This document shows, one piece after another, positions 41,380-50,942 of a stretch of 53,542 bases of DNA. This DNA comes from Candidatus Heimdallarchaeota archaeon (GTDB lineage Archaea; Asgardarchaeota; Heimdallarchaeia; Heimdallarchaeales; Heimdallarchaeaceae): assembly GCA_021399395.1 (NCBI GenBank), contig JAAFKJ010000079.1, positions 1 to 53,542 of the forward strand, read 5' to 3'. Under the pieces are notes generated by a model, which saw only the letters and a list, made by a program, of their open reading frames with translations, had not been told where the DNA came from and ran no database searches. A program made the position numbers and the translations under genes. The stretch's first letter is position 1. The number at the start of each line of letters is the position of its first letter.

Positions 41380-42492
41380 GTGACAAAAAATCAACATAAA
41401 GGAAACCCATTTAGAATTGTCAAGTATGTTCCTTCAGTTGATGAAATAATTTCAGTTGCATTTAAGCAAGCAAAGTCTGTGAGAATGAAAACCTCTAAAC
41501 GCAAATCAAGAGAAGAGAAAATTGCCTCACTCGAAAGAGACCGAATCTCAAAACTTTCAGACGTGATAACCGACAAATTACACGGCATAAGTAAACAATT
41601 TCCTTGGATAGAAGATATACATCCTTTCTATATTGAGCTTTGTGATTTACTGGGAAGTATAGATCAAATCAGGAGAATTCTGGGGAGAGTAGAAGGTATA
41701 GCTAATCAAACTAAAGAAATTGAGAGAGAACAGTTGTCTAAACTAAGATTAACTGACCATCCTTTAGAAATGTCTAAAATCAGAAAAGAAAACAGTGGCA
41801 GAATTGCCTCTTTGGTCAAAAAATCTAGAGGAGATGTTAACTATCTCATAAGAATCATAAAAAAACTGAAAACTATCCCAGATTTTAACGTCACATATCC
41901 TACAATTGTTATTGCAGGAGCACCCAATGTGGGAAAGTCATCTCTTGTAAGAGAAATTTCTTCAGGAAAACCAGAAGTTGGTGAGTATCCATTTACAACA
42001 AAAGAAATTGTTTTTGGTCATAGAGATTTGACTCTTACCAATGTTCAAATTGTAGATACACCAGGTCTATTAGATAGACCATTCAAAGAACGAAATATAA
42101 TAGAAAGACAAAGCATTGCATCAATGAAACATGTTTCAGACATCATTGTATATATCTTTGACATTTCTAAGGATGCAGCAATTACACCCGATGAACAATT
42201 AAGTCTTCTTGAAGATATTGAAAAGGAATTCCCTAATGTCCCAATAATAAGGATTTTGAATAAAACCGACCTATTGTTAGAAGATGAAATTAGTAAAAGT
42301 AGAACAATATTCGAAACTGAATTTCATATATCCACTAAAGATGTAAGCAGTTTGAATTCTTTAATATCTGTTTTAGAAGAGAAAATAATAAACATCGTTA
42401 AAACTGCTGAAAAATTCAAAGAATCACAGAAAATAAAAATATCTGAAGAATTTCTTCCCCCTAACGAGGAAGAAATTAATTATGAATTTTAA
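41380..42492 (+). CDS. NOG1-family GTPase
   Basis: NOG1-type N-terminus; GAPNVGKSSLVREIS; DTPGLLDRP; NKTD; GTG start 2 nt after the trpS stop. Confidence 0.93.
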   Translation: MTKNQHKGNPFRIVKYVPSVDEIISVAFKQAKSVRMKTSKRKSREEKIASLERDRISKLSDVITDKLHGISKQFPWIEDIHPFYIELCDLLGSIDQIRRILGRVEGIANQTKEIEREQLSKLRLTDHPLEMSKIRKENSGRIASLVKKSRGDVNYLIRIIKKLKTIPDFNVTYPTIVIAGAPNVGKSSLVREISSGKPEVGEYPFTTKEIVFGHRDLTLTNVQIVDTPGLLDRPFKERNIIERQSIASMKHVSDIIVYIFDISKDAAITPDEQLSLLEDIEKEFPNVPIIRILNKTDLLLEDEISKSRTIFETEFHISTKDVSSLNSLISVLEEKIINIVKTAEKFKESQKIKISEEFLPPNEEEINYEF

Positions 42493-42501
42493 TCTATGTT
42501 G

Positions 42502-43245
42502 TTAAACAAACATTCCCTCATCTGAATCCTTCTCAGAATCTTTTCTGGATCTGCTTGCTTGCAGAAGAGATTCAATTTCCTTTTCTATCTTTTGTGCCTC
42601 ATCAAGCAACTCTTGAACATTGACATCAATATCTAGAATTTTGTTGATTTCTTTTACTGCAATACTTGCTGCAACAGGGTCTGGTCTTGATCTTTCTGCA
42701 TATGGTAAAAGCGCTATTGCCTCAAAATCATTCAATTCATAGAACATTAACATATAGGCTAAAGGACCTGTAACATATAATCCTTCATCAAGAAAGGGTA
42801 TTTCTACATCAGTTCTATTTTCTCTAAAGGCTTGTGTATATATTGCCTTAATCTCCGCTTCATCTTGCAAACGTCTGTCCAATCCACCGATTAGGACGGC
42901 TTGCTTGAATTTTTGGTCTATTGACCATTGAACAACAGACTTTGTAAATATTAGATGTTCAGATTTAATAGGTTCGAAAATCGGTAAAATAACCACCATA
43001 TCATCTCTTCTATAAATTTCAAATGGAAATGTTATTTTGTTGTTCTTTATTGTTATAAATTGTGGAATGTTGCTTGTAATAATGTAACCTATTCTTTCTG
43101 CACCCAATTTGTCTACAAGATGACTCATTGAGATAAAACCACATTCACCAATTCCATGCCAACCATTAAGTAATGTACAACCTTCAAAGTTTTGGGGCTC
43201 CTTAAAAACAAACTCTAGGTCCCCATAAAGATTCTTGTCTTTCAT
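42502..43245 (-). CDS. PAC2-family (proteasome assembly chaperone) protein
   Basis: LLNGWHGIGECGFISMSHLVDKLGAERIGYI; AVLIGGLDRRL; AYMLMFYELNDFEAIALLPYA. Confidence 0.85.
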   Translation of the reverse strand: MKDKNLYGDLEFVFKEPQNFEGCTLLNGWHGIGECGFISMSHLVDKLGAERIGYIITSNIPQFITIKNNKITFPFEIYRRDDMVVILPIFEPIKSEHLIFTKSVVQWSIDQKFKQAVLIGGLDRRLQDEAEIKAIYTQAFRENRTDVEIPFLDEGLYVTGPLAYMLMFYELNDFEAIALLPYAERSRPDPVAASIAVKEINKILDIDVNVQELLDEAQKIEKEIESLLQASRSRKDSEKDSDEGMFV

Positions 43246-43402
43246 AATTATCTCCTTGATGTAAAATTCCTAACTTGCTTTATAATGACTGACTTACCAT
43301 CTTCATATTAAACTTATGTATAATCTGTTTAAAGTCTGTTTAAAGGAATAGTGAAAAGAGATATTACGGGGGCTTTTATAGGAAAACCAGAGAAAATTAC
43401 TG

Positions 43403-44677
43403 ATGATAACATCGTTGAGAATAGAGTGCATAGAATTAACCTATACTCCAGCTTTAAGCAAGCTTTGTCATCACGTTAAGAATCTCTACAACCGAGCGAA
43501 TTTTCTGATAAAATCTTCACTCAACAAACAGAACAAGGTGTTAAGTTATTATGAACTGAATAGCTTACTGAGATCTGAAGAATGTTACAGAGTACTACCT
43601 GCTCATACTGCCCAACATACTCTCAAACTCCTATGCAGAAATTGGAAGGCATTTTTTCAAGCTCAAGAGGAGTTTAAGAAGTACCCAGACAAATTCTATT
43701 CTAACCCAAAACCTCCTAAATACAAACCTAAGAAGGGAGAAGGAGTGGCGATTATATCAAACCAGCAAGCAAAGATAAGAAATGGGTGGGTAGTCCTTCC
43801 CAAGAAAGTAGGGTTCTACTACAAAAAACGACTAACTAAGCGTATTGTTTTGAAAGAAGCAAGAATCGTTCCTAGAAACGTAGGTTACACCTTAGAACTT
43901 GTTTATGCGAAAATCCTTCCAAAACGGAGGAAGAAGAACACTAGAAAGGGAGCTATTGATTTAGGATCTGTCAACCTCATGACCTTCGTAGATAACCTCG
44001 GGAATCAGCCGATTGTTGTCAAGGACCACGGCAAAGGTATCAAAAGTATTATCCAGTATTATATGAAAAAACAAACTCAGTTAAGAGCAAGGTATGTCCA
44101 ACAGCAAAAAAAGAATTTGAAGCAACAACAGAAATTGGTTTATGGGAAGGGCTACTATAAACTTAGTGAGCGGTACCGTAAGAAACTCAAGAACGCTATT
44201 CATCATCTTACCAAATATTTAGTAGACTTGTTCGTCGAACGAGACTTACATGAAGTAGTTATAGGTTACAACCCCAAGTGGAAACAACACGTAAGATTGG
44301 GGAAGAAGAACACACAGATGTTTGTTACTATTCCCTTTCTTAAAATTATCAATCAATTGAAGTATAAAGCTGAAGAACAAGGGATTGATGTAGAGACTAT
44401 ACCTGAGAACTATACATCTAAGAGTAGTTTTCTTGATAATGAAATGTCACAAAAACGAGACAAATATATTGGTAAACGCTCCTCTCGAGGATTGTTCACT
44501 TCTGCTCAAGGACACAAGATCAATGCAGATGTGAATGCAGCATATAATATCTTAATCAAAAGCGATCCGAAAGCCATACCTAAGCGTACGGTGAACGGGG
44601 TAGGAGGGTACGTGATGTACCCACGTAGGGTGTGTGTGGACCCACCAAGAATGATATGCACATCGACTATGAAATAG
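43403..44677 (+). CDS. tnpB: IS200/IS605-family TnpB-like RNA-guided nuclease (OrfB)
   Basis: GAIDLGSVNLMTFVD (RuvC-I Asp); VVIGYNPKWKQ; ENYTSKSSFLDNE; RGLFTSAQGHKINADVNAAYNI (RuvC-III Asp). Confidence 0.93.
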   Translation: MITSLRIECIELTYTPALSKLCHHVKNLYNRANFLIKSSLNKQNKVLSYYELNSLLRSEECYRVLPAHTAQHTLKLLCRNWKAFFQAQEEFKKYPDKFYSNPKPPKYKPKKGEGVAIISNQQAKIRNGWVVLPKKVGFYYKKRLTKRIVLKEARIVPRNVGYTLELVYAKILPKRRKKNTRKGAIDLGSVNLMTFVDNLGNQPIVVKDHGKGIKSIIQYYMKKQTQLRARYVQQQKKNLKQQQKLVYGKGYYKLSERYRKKLKNAIHHLTKYLVDLFVERDLHEVVIGYNPKWKQHVRLGKKNTQMFVTIPFLKIINQLKYKAEEQGIDVETIPENYTSKSSFLDNEMSQKRDKYIGKRSSRGLFTSAQGHKINADVNAAYNILIKSDPKAIPKRTVNGVGGYVMYPRRVCVDPPRMICTSTMK

Positions 44678-44700
44678 GCTCAACTATGTTCGGCTAAGAT
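44581..44700 (+). ncRNA. putative omega-RNA / right-end region of the TnpB element
   Basis: Overlaps the tnpB 3' end; GGGTAC-GTGAT-GTACCC perfect hairpin (44606..44622) plus GGGT/ACCC. The 3' boundary is not determined. Confidence 0.4.
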
Positions 44701-44752
44701 GCCAGTATGACAAAAACACATCATAATGACTAATTTTTGTACACTTTGAATC

Positions 44753-44985
44753 AAATATACGTCCTATTATTTGGAAAAATAAGACGAAATTTTTCCTCCA
44801 GCTTGGTTTCCAAACTAAATCTACTCTTTTTCTTTTTTCTTTCTTGTCACATTCTTTCTTGAGGTGTTTTAATAGTTTCCTTGCACTATTAAGGTAACCC
44901 TTTCCTACGAGTGATTTATAATGTATAACAAAATATACGACCCTGATGAAGGTGACGATGGTATCCTCCCCCCAGCTTGGCTCCC
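44753..44985. repeat. pair of imperfect direct repeats (AAATATACGwCC ... CCAGCTTGGyTyCC) with an intervening hairpin
   Basis: Copies at 44753..44811 and 44931..44985; hairpin TTAATAGT/ACTATTAA at 44869..44892. Confidence 0.6.
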
Positions 44986-45113
44986 TTAGTAAAAGAGAGC
45001 TATCTTCTTCTTTATTTTTCTTCCAATTCTAAACTAGATATTTCCCTAGTTTATATATGAAAGTAAGCATTATAGTTTGAATAAATCTCTAAGATTTATC
45101 AAGGCTGAGTTAT

Positions 45114-46694
45114 ATGAGACCAATAGAGATAAGGAAGAAACTATCTGTTTTAAATTCCAAAGATGAATTGAGAGAAATAATATCTCAGTTAAAAATTGTT
45201 GCTTCAAATAGAAGATCTGATGAAAATATAATCCATATAATCGAAGACAGTATTGGTGTAGCAACAGAGATTAAGGATTTTGAATCTCTAGTCATTCTAA
45301 AAGGTCTTCTAATCCTTCAATACATTCAACAATCGACTAATATGGAAAAATCTATCCGAATTCTTGAGAAAATGCAATCTTTAGCAACTAAAATAGATTA
45401 TAAAGAAGGATTAGCGTTTTCCTTTTCTTTTGCTTGGTATATAGCACGAATTAGAGGAAATAAAGAAGAGAGAAGAGAGTCTATTATTAGTGCTGTAACG
45501 TTATTAGATGAAGTTAACCAACCAAATCAGTTTATCTACTATTTTGTAAAGTACACTCAAGCATTAGAAATGTGGTTTGTATCAAGAGATATTAGATGTG
45601 TAGACATCTTAGAAAATTGTATTGTCTATTTTTCTGAAAAAAGACTTTACCATAGTCTCGTAATGTCACTTGGTATTCTAAGCTTGATTTTTCAGCAAAC
45701 TCAAAACAAAGAGAAAGCTATAAATTTAACAAAAACAATTCTTATGAGAAGAAACTTTCTTAATCAAGTACCTGAGGAAATCAGATCTAATATTCACTTC
45801 TTTATTGGTTTTAGTCAAGAATTATCATTTAGCCTCAATGTGGCAGAGAAGCATCTAAAGGAAGCAATAAGGATACTACAACCTATCTATGAAACCAGTA
45901 TTTACTCCAGTTACTATTTGACTGCTCTTTCCTATCTTACTGCAACCTATGCACTTCAAGGAAAGCTAGAATTAGCTTACAATCAGATAATAGAAGTAGA
46001 TGAACTGATAGAAGAAGGAATAGCAACAAGAAATCTAGATGACTTTAATAGAGGGCAGATGAAACATATCTTTGACTTAACAAAATTCTATATCCTTTCA
46101 AGATTACGAAATTTTGCACCCAAAAATTTGTATGAATTAAAACAAAAAATCCTTGAGAATATAAGCAAATATTATAGCAACGCAATCTTTTTCAGTGAAT
46201 TTCTCTTAAATGCTGAATTAACAAAAGAGCAACTTATAGAAATAAAGGATTTAAAAACCCCAAGTACTAAGAGGATTGAGCACATACTTAATTTCCTAAT
46301 AGAAAGAGCTATTATAACTAATGAGCAAGATTTAATAAATTCAATTTTTGAATTGAAGAGAAGACCTGCGAAAAAGCGAATGACTTATGAGGAAAAAGCT
46401 TTTGCTGATTTGTTAGCTGCACAGGAATATTACAAAATCAGACGCTTCTCCGAAATCTATCCTCTTCTCAAGAAGTATAAAAATAATCTAAATCGAATTG
46501 AGGTGCTTGAACTCCGTATCTTTATGGAAGCATTTATCCAAATTAGTGCCTTCAAGAACGGTGATCCTATGGGACTTGCTTTACAATATGTGGCTATCAG
46601 AAAATGCCAACAGTATGGTTTCAGTGGGTTAGAAAACAAATTGTTAAGCTACTTAGAACTTCAACGCAAGGATGTTGTTAAAGCTTTATTCTAA
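45114..46694 (+). CDS. TPR-like helical-repeat protein, unknown function
   Basis: 526 aa of repeated amphipathic helices, e.g. AEKHLKEAIRILQPIYE, YLTATYALQGKLELAYNQIIEVDEL. Confidence 0.75.
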   Translation: MRPIEIRKKLSVLNSKDELREIISQLKIVASNRRSDENIIHIIEDSIGVATEIKDFESLVILKGLLILQYIQQSTNMEKSIRILEKMQSLATKIDYKEGLAFSFSFAWYIARIRGNKEERRESIISAVTLLDEVNQPNQFIYYFVKYTQALEMWFVSRDIRCVDILENCIVYFSEKRLYHSLVMSLGILSLIFQQTQNKEKAINLTKTILMRRNFLNQVPEEIRSNIHFFIGFSQELSFSLNVAEKHLKEAIRILQPIYETSIYSSYYLTALSYLTATYALQGKLELAYNQIIEVDELIEEGIATRNLDDFNRGQMKHIFDLTKFYILSRLRNFAPKNLYELKQKILENISKYYSNAIFFSEFLLNAELTKEQLIEIKDLKTPSTKRIEHILNFLIERAIITNEQDLINSIFELKRRPAKKRMTYEEKAFADLLAAQEYYKIRRFSEIYPLLKKYKNNLNRIEVLELRIFMEAFIQISAFKNGDPMGLALQYVAIRKCQQYGFSGLENKLLSYLELQRKDVVKALF

Positions 46695-46753
46695 ACCAAG
46701 AGACAACAAGATGAATTTCTGCTCTTACAGCGAAGCGAGAACAATAGATTTCC

Positions 46754-46788
46754 ATCTTACCACTTAATCAAAAATTACGTGGTAAGAT
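46754..46788. repeat. inverted repeat, 10-bp arms (ATCTTACCAC / GTGGTAAGAT), 15-nt loop
   Basis: Directly readable; core identical to 15709..15752. Confidence 0.95.
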
Positions 46789-46927
46789 AAATTTTCGAGA
46801 AATTTGTGTACTGCAAAATCTGAATCATAAAATTCATTTTATCAGACTAATTATGCATAACATATATAGTGATTTGCGCTTAGAAAAATCTCGAATAAAA
46901 ATAAAAAAAGAAATAAAGTGGGTAAAA

Positions 46928-47662
46928 CTACTTTTTACCTCTTCTTCTACCACTTCTTCTAGCCGCAATCAAACCAACCTTTCTACCAGGTTGTGCATGC
47001 CTTGATACTGTTGTTGATCTTGGAGGACCTTGATGTGCACCACCACCATGTGGATGGGAAACCGCATTCATCGCTACACCTCTAACCTTTGGATAGTAAT
47101 GTCCTTTGGCTTTCTTTAGATGGAATTTATTACCAGCCTTTACAAAAGGCTTTTCTGTTCTTCCACCACCAGCAACAATACCAATAGTTGCCCTACATCT
47201 TTGTGGAATTTCTTTCATTTCTCCACTTGGAAGCTGTAGAGTAACTTTTCCTTTGTCTCTACCAAGAATTGTTGCATATCCGCCACTAGAGCGTATTAAT
47301 CTTCCTCCATCTCCGGGTGTTAATTCTATGTTAAAAACAGGAGAACCATCTGGAATTGATTGTAAAGGCATGGTGTTACCTAATTGAACTGCTGCTGTAG
47401 CGCCATATTCAACTTTTTGCCCTACTCGCAAGCCTTCTGAAGGTAGAATAATTTTCTTAAGACCATCTTCAAATAAGACTCGAGCTACAGGAGCACCTCT
47501 ACCGGGATCGTGTACTAAATCTCTAATTTCACCTGTAATGGTTCCTGTATATTCCAGCTTCGCTAGTTTTCTATATTTAACACTACCTTTTTTCTTGTGT
47601 GAAGCGGCTCTAAATTGTGAAGTTCCTCTTCCGCGTCTTTGAACTAATATCTTCTTACCCAT
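46928..47662 (-). CDS. rpl2: 50S ribosomal protein L2
   Basis: GRGAPVARVLFEDG; MNAVSHPHGGGAHQGPPRSTTVSRHAQPGRKVGLIAARRSGRRRG. Confidence 0.97.
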   Translation of the reverse strand: MGKKILVQRRGRGTSQFRAASHKKKGSVKYRKLAKLEYTGTITGEIRDLVHDPGRGAPVARVLFEDGLKKIILPSEGLRVGQKVEYGATAAVQLGNTMPLQSIPDGSPVFNIELTPGDGGRLIRSSGGYATILGRDKGKVTLQLPSGEMKEIPQRCRATIGIVAGGGRTEKPFVKAGNKFHLKKAKGHYYPKVRGVAMNAVSHPHGGGAHQGPPRSTTVSRHAQPGRKVGLIAARRSGRRRGKK

Positions 47663-47676
47663 TCATATCACCTTCT

Positions 47677-47937
47677 TTAGAACAAGCCCATCCTTGATGC
47701 AATATCTGCTGCATCATCAAAATCACTAAGTCGCACGTATGCTTTCTTAGTTCCTTTTGGAGTTATCAGAGTATTAACACTATCAACTTTAACGCTGTAA
47801 AGTTTCTCTATTGCTTCTTTGATTTGCTGCTTAGTTGCTTTGAGATCGACTAATATTACAAGTTTATTTTCCTGTTCTATTAACTCAAAATCTTTTTCAG
47901 ATATGAGAGGTTTCTTGATTATTTTATATGGATCCAT
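47677..47937 (-). CDS. rpl23: 50S ribosomal protein L23
   Basis: IIKKPLISEK...NKLVILVDLKATKQQIKEAIEKLYSVKVDSVNTLITPKGTKKAYVRL. Confidence 0.96.
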   Translation of the reverse strand: MDPYKIIKKPLISEKDFELIEQENKLVILVDLKATKQQIKEAIEKLYSVKVDSVNTLITPKGTKKAYVRLSDFDDAADIASRMGLF

Positions 47938-47944
47938 TTTTTAT

Positions 47945-48736
47945 TCACCCAAAACGTTCAGTTAGAGATTGTATCGCATCCTCTGTCCAGATAGTAAGTC
48001 TGCCTGGATAAGTTCCTGGTGCTAAAATCTCGGTAGTAAGCTCATTGATTGTTATAACTTCTGTACCTAGAATGTTCCTTCCTGCTTTAATTAGGGAGCT
48101 TTCTTTATCCTTTACTACAATTAAAGGTCCTACTGGAACTTTGTATTTGCGTCCCCTCATTTTACCTTTGCCTGCACGAACTTTCTTACCTATTTTTATT
48201 CGCATAAGTTCTAAAGATAGTCCTAGATTGTTTAGCAATTGGATAGCATCACTAGTTTTTTCAATGGTTTCAGCTTTAGATTCAATGATAATTGGAAACT
48301 CCATTTTACTCTCAAATCTATGTCCTCTGTCACTTACGGCATCTTTCTTAGATGTATAAGCAATTGCAGATTTTAAAGCGAGTAAATGTTCCTTTCTGTT
48401 AATCTTCTCTATTATGTTCTTCTCAGCTGTTGGTGGATGTGCTTTGTGACCACCTCTAGCTTGTGGAATGAACGCTGTTCTTTGAGCACTGTGTGTTCGA
48501 GATCCCTTTATACGAGGAACACGTGCTACACCTCTACCAGTACCCCAATTTTCAACAGCAACCATTTTACCTGCTAATGGACTTACGCCTTTTGGTTGTC
48601 TCTTCCAACTTTGTTCAGCAAGAACAGCCCTCTTAATAACATCAGGACGCAAGGTTGATTCGAAAACATTTGGAAGTTCAACTTTTTCACTCATTTTTTG
48701 TCCTTTGATTGAGTATTTTGTTACATTCATTTTCAT
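47945..48736 (-). CDS. rpl4: 50S ribosomal protein L4
   Basis: LPNVFESTLRPDVIKRAVLAEQSWKRQPKGVSPLAGKMVAVENWGTGRGVARVPRIKG. Start may be at an internal Met. Confidence 0.96.
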   Translation of the reverse strand: MKMNVTKYSIKGQKMSEKVELPNVFESTLRPDVIKRAVLAEQSWKRQPKGVSPLAGKMVAVENWGTGRGVARVPRIKGSRTHSAQRTAFIPQARGGHKAHPPTAEKNIIEKINRKEHLLALKSAIAYTSKKDAVSDRGHRFESKMEFPIIIESKAETIEKTSDAIQLLNNLGLSLELMRIKIGKKVRAGKGKMRGRKYKVPVGPLIVVKDKESSLIKAGRNILGTEVITINELTTEILAPGTYPGRLTIWTEDAIQSLTERFG

Positions 48737-48746
48737 CTACCTCTTT

Positions 48747-49748
48747 CTAACCTTGCTGACTCTTCGTTGAGATGAAGAGAATTTGTGGCTCTTTTATCGC
48801 TTGAGGAACTTGTCTAACAGGTCCTCTTAGCATGACTGTTCGCTTTTTGGATCCTGGAATTGATCCTTTAACCAACAGATAGTTATTTTTCACTATACCA
48901 TATTTTACAAAACCACCTTTAGGAACAATTTGTGCTCCATCTGAACCAATTTGCATAATCCTTTTATTATAATCTGTTCGCATATGGAAACCCATTTGAC
49001 CATATCTTGGTATGGTCCACATAGTTCTTGCAGGAGTCCATGGTCCTATAGAACCTACTCCTCGTTTAGTTCCTTTAGATTTGTGTTGGAGAATTTTAAC
49101 TCCATGTCTTTTAACTGGTCCTTGGAAACCTTTACCTTTGGTTACACCCATTGCATCAACAAATTCTCCTGCTTTGAAAACATCTCTTATCAACAGTTCT
49201 TTACCTAATAGAGAAAGACCATATTCATATCCTTCTTTAATAGAGTTACAGCCGATTTTGATTTCAGCAATTTGAGGTGTCTTCATCCCAATCCCAGTTA
49301 AATATGGTTGTGTATGAACAACAGCTCTGAGTTCCACAATAGCTTCAAGATTATCGTCAAATTTCTTTTTAGATTTCTTAAAGTCATAGTTCTTTGGAAG
49401 CTTAATCTTTCTTTTGAGTTCTTCTTTAGTTTCAGATGCCATAAGATCTGCTGCAATCTGAAGCCCATAAGCTGTTTTCTTGTAACCTCTTAGACTAAAT
49501 ATAACTATTGGAGGTGTTTCAATACAAGTTACAGCTGTAGTAACCTCTCTATTCGCCAAGTGACTCCTTGGTCGATCCTCAATGTACGCACAGTGTGTCA
49601 TCCCTGCTTTTATTCCCAGAAATCCTAACAATTTCGGAGCACCCTCGTATTGTTGCCAATCGCGAGGTGCGGGGACGATCCTTCTTGCTCTTACCCTTCG
49701 GTATCCGAGTGATGACCGATGGGGAGCACTGACCCTTCGATGCCCCAT
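48747..49748 (-). CDS. rpl3: 50S ribosomal protein L3
   Basis: MGHRRVSAPHRSSLGYRRVRARR; FVDAMGVTKGKGFQGPVKRHGV; start moved inside the ORF. Confidence 0.96.
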   Translation of the reverse strand: MGHRRVSAPHRSSLGYRRVRARRIVPAPRDWQQYEGAPKLLGFLGIKAGMTHCAYIEDRPRSHLANREVTTAVTCIETPPIVIFSLRGYKKTAYGLQIAADLMASETKEELKRKIKLPKNYDFKKSKKKFDDNLEAIVELRAVVHTQPYLTGIGMKTPQIAEIKIGCNSIKEGYEYGLSLLGKELLIRDVFKAGEFVDAMGVTKGKGFQGPVKRHGVKILQHKSKGTKRGVGSIGPWTPARTMWTIPRYGQMGFHMRTDYNKRIMQIGSDGAQIVPKGGFVKYGIVKNNYLLVKGSIPGSKKRTVMLRGPVRQVPQAIKEPQILFISTKSQQG

Positions 49749-49878
49749 AAACATCACATTTGTTTATTTTAGTTTATTATGACACTTTTATACATATGTC
49801 GTACTTCGGCACAGGTAGCATCATATAAATATGTCGTTAAGAAAGAACTTCAGACAAAATTACCCATTAAAAGTAGTT

Positions 49879-50910
49879 TTAACTCACAATGATTCTGAAA
49901 CAATTTTCTTCCTTTTCGTAACTGACATTTCGTTTCATAAATCTACGAACCAATTCAATATTAGTCCTTGTATGATTTGTTATTTCAGTTGTTGTAATCT
50001 CAGATTTACCTTCAGTTAAAGCCATTGGAACAATCAATTGATCAGCTGCATAAGCGTCGATTGAAGCAGAACTATTAGAGTTCTTTTTCCAAAGTAAAGC
50101 ACACATTTCACCTATTTTTTCTGAAGATAATTTTCTTTCTCCTGGAACAAAACATCCCATTCGAGTTCCTGAAGAGTAATGATCTACAACAGTTAAACCA
50201 GTACCAGCTGACAAACTATCCACATATTGAATATGCTCAATCACATCAACTCTAGAATTTACTCCCTTACGGAATGATGTTATTTGACGTTCAGCTACGT
50301 TTCTTTCGGCTAAGCTTTTTGAGGTTGTAGAATAAATCTCAATCTTCTCAAGTTCTCCTCTGTCAACCATAGTAAGCGGTACTAGACAATCGTGAGAACT
50401 GAAATTAATACTCACTTCAGCTCCACCTCTTGGAAAGAAACCATATCTAGATGGTGAAACGGTGATATTCTTGTTCATTTTTCCAACAATTTCATTTGTT
50501 ACATGCCGAATATACTCAATTGAGGGTGCCCATTTACCATGAGTTGCACCACCTTTGATAATTAACTCAAGATCTCTCTTTTGCGAAAAGGAATAGAACA
50601 TAACAGCTTGAGCAACTAAACCAATACTACCTGCCGTTCCTATGTTAACATAAGCAACATCATTTTCATTATTTTCTTTTGTAAGAGCTAATTGAGATTT
50701 ACCTACCTGTAAATCTTGGGATGTCATGCCTGAGAATTGTTTTATTGCACTTATTGCTTCAATATGCTGAGCTCTAAGTCCAGGTTTAGTCCTATTTGCC
50801 CGGATATTGAATAGTTTGATGTCATTATTTTGACCAGCAGCTAAAGCTACTGATACTCTGACTACTGACCCTCCTCCTTCACCCATAGAACAATCTAATT
50901 CAACAGTCAT
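49879..50910 (-). CDS. rtcA: RNA 3'-terminal phosphate cyclase
   Basis: DCSMGEGGGSVVRVSVALA; RTKPGLRAQHIEAI; RYGFFPRGGAEVSI; AADQLIVPMAL. Confidence 0.93.
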   Translation of the reverse strand: MTVELDCSMGEGGGSVVRVSVALAAGQNNDIKLFNIRANRTKPGLRAQHIEAISAIKQFSGMTSQDLQVGKSQLALTKENNENDVAYVNIGTAGSIGLVAQAVMFYSFSQKRDLELIIKGGATHGKWAPSIEYIRHVTNEIVGKMNKNITVSPSRYGFFPRGGAEVSINFSSHDCLVPLTMVDRGELEKIEIYSTTSKSLAERNVAERQITSFRKGVNSRVDVIEHIQYVDSLSAGTGLTVVDHYSSGTRMGCFVPGERKLSSEKIGEMCALLWKKNSNSSASIDAYAADQLIVPMALTEGKSEITTTEITNHTRTNIELVRRFMKRNVSYEKEENCFRIIVS

Positions 50911-50942
50911 TTAATTAAAAATAAAGTAAAGAAATAAAATAG

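Noticed and set aside
44940-44986. Possible C/D-box sRNA (CTGATGA-like box)
   Set aside because: No convincing D box or C'/D' pair, and the C-box purine is missing.
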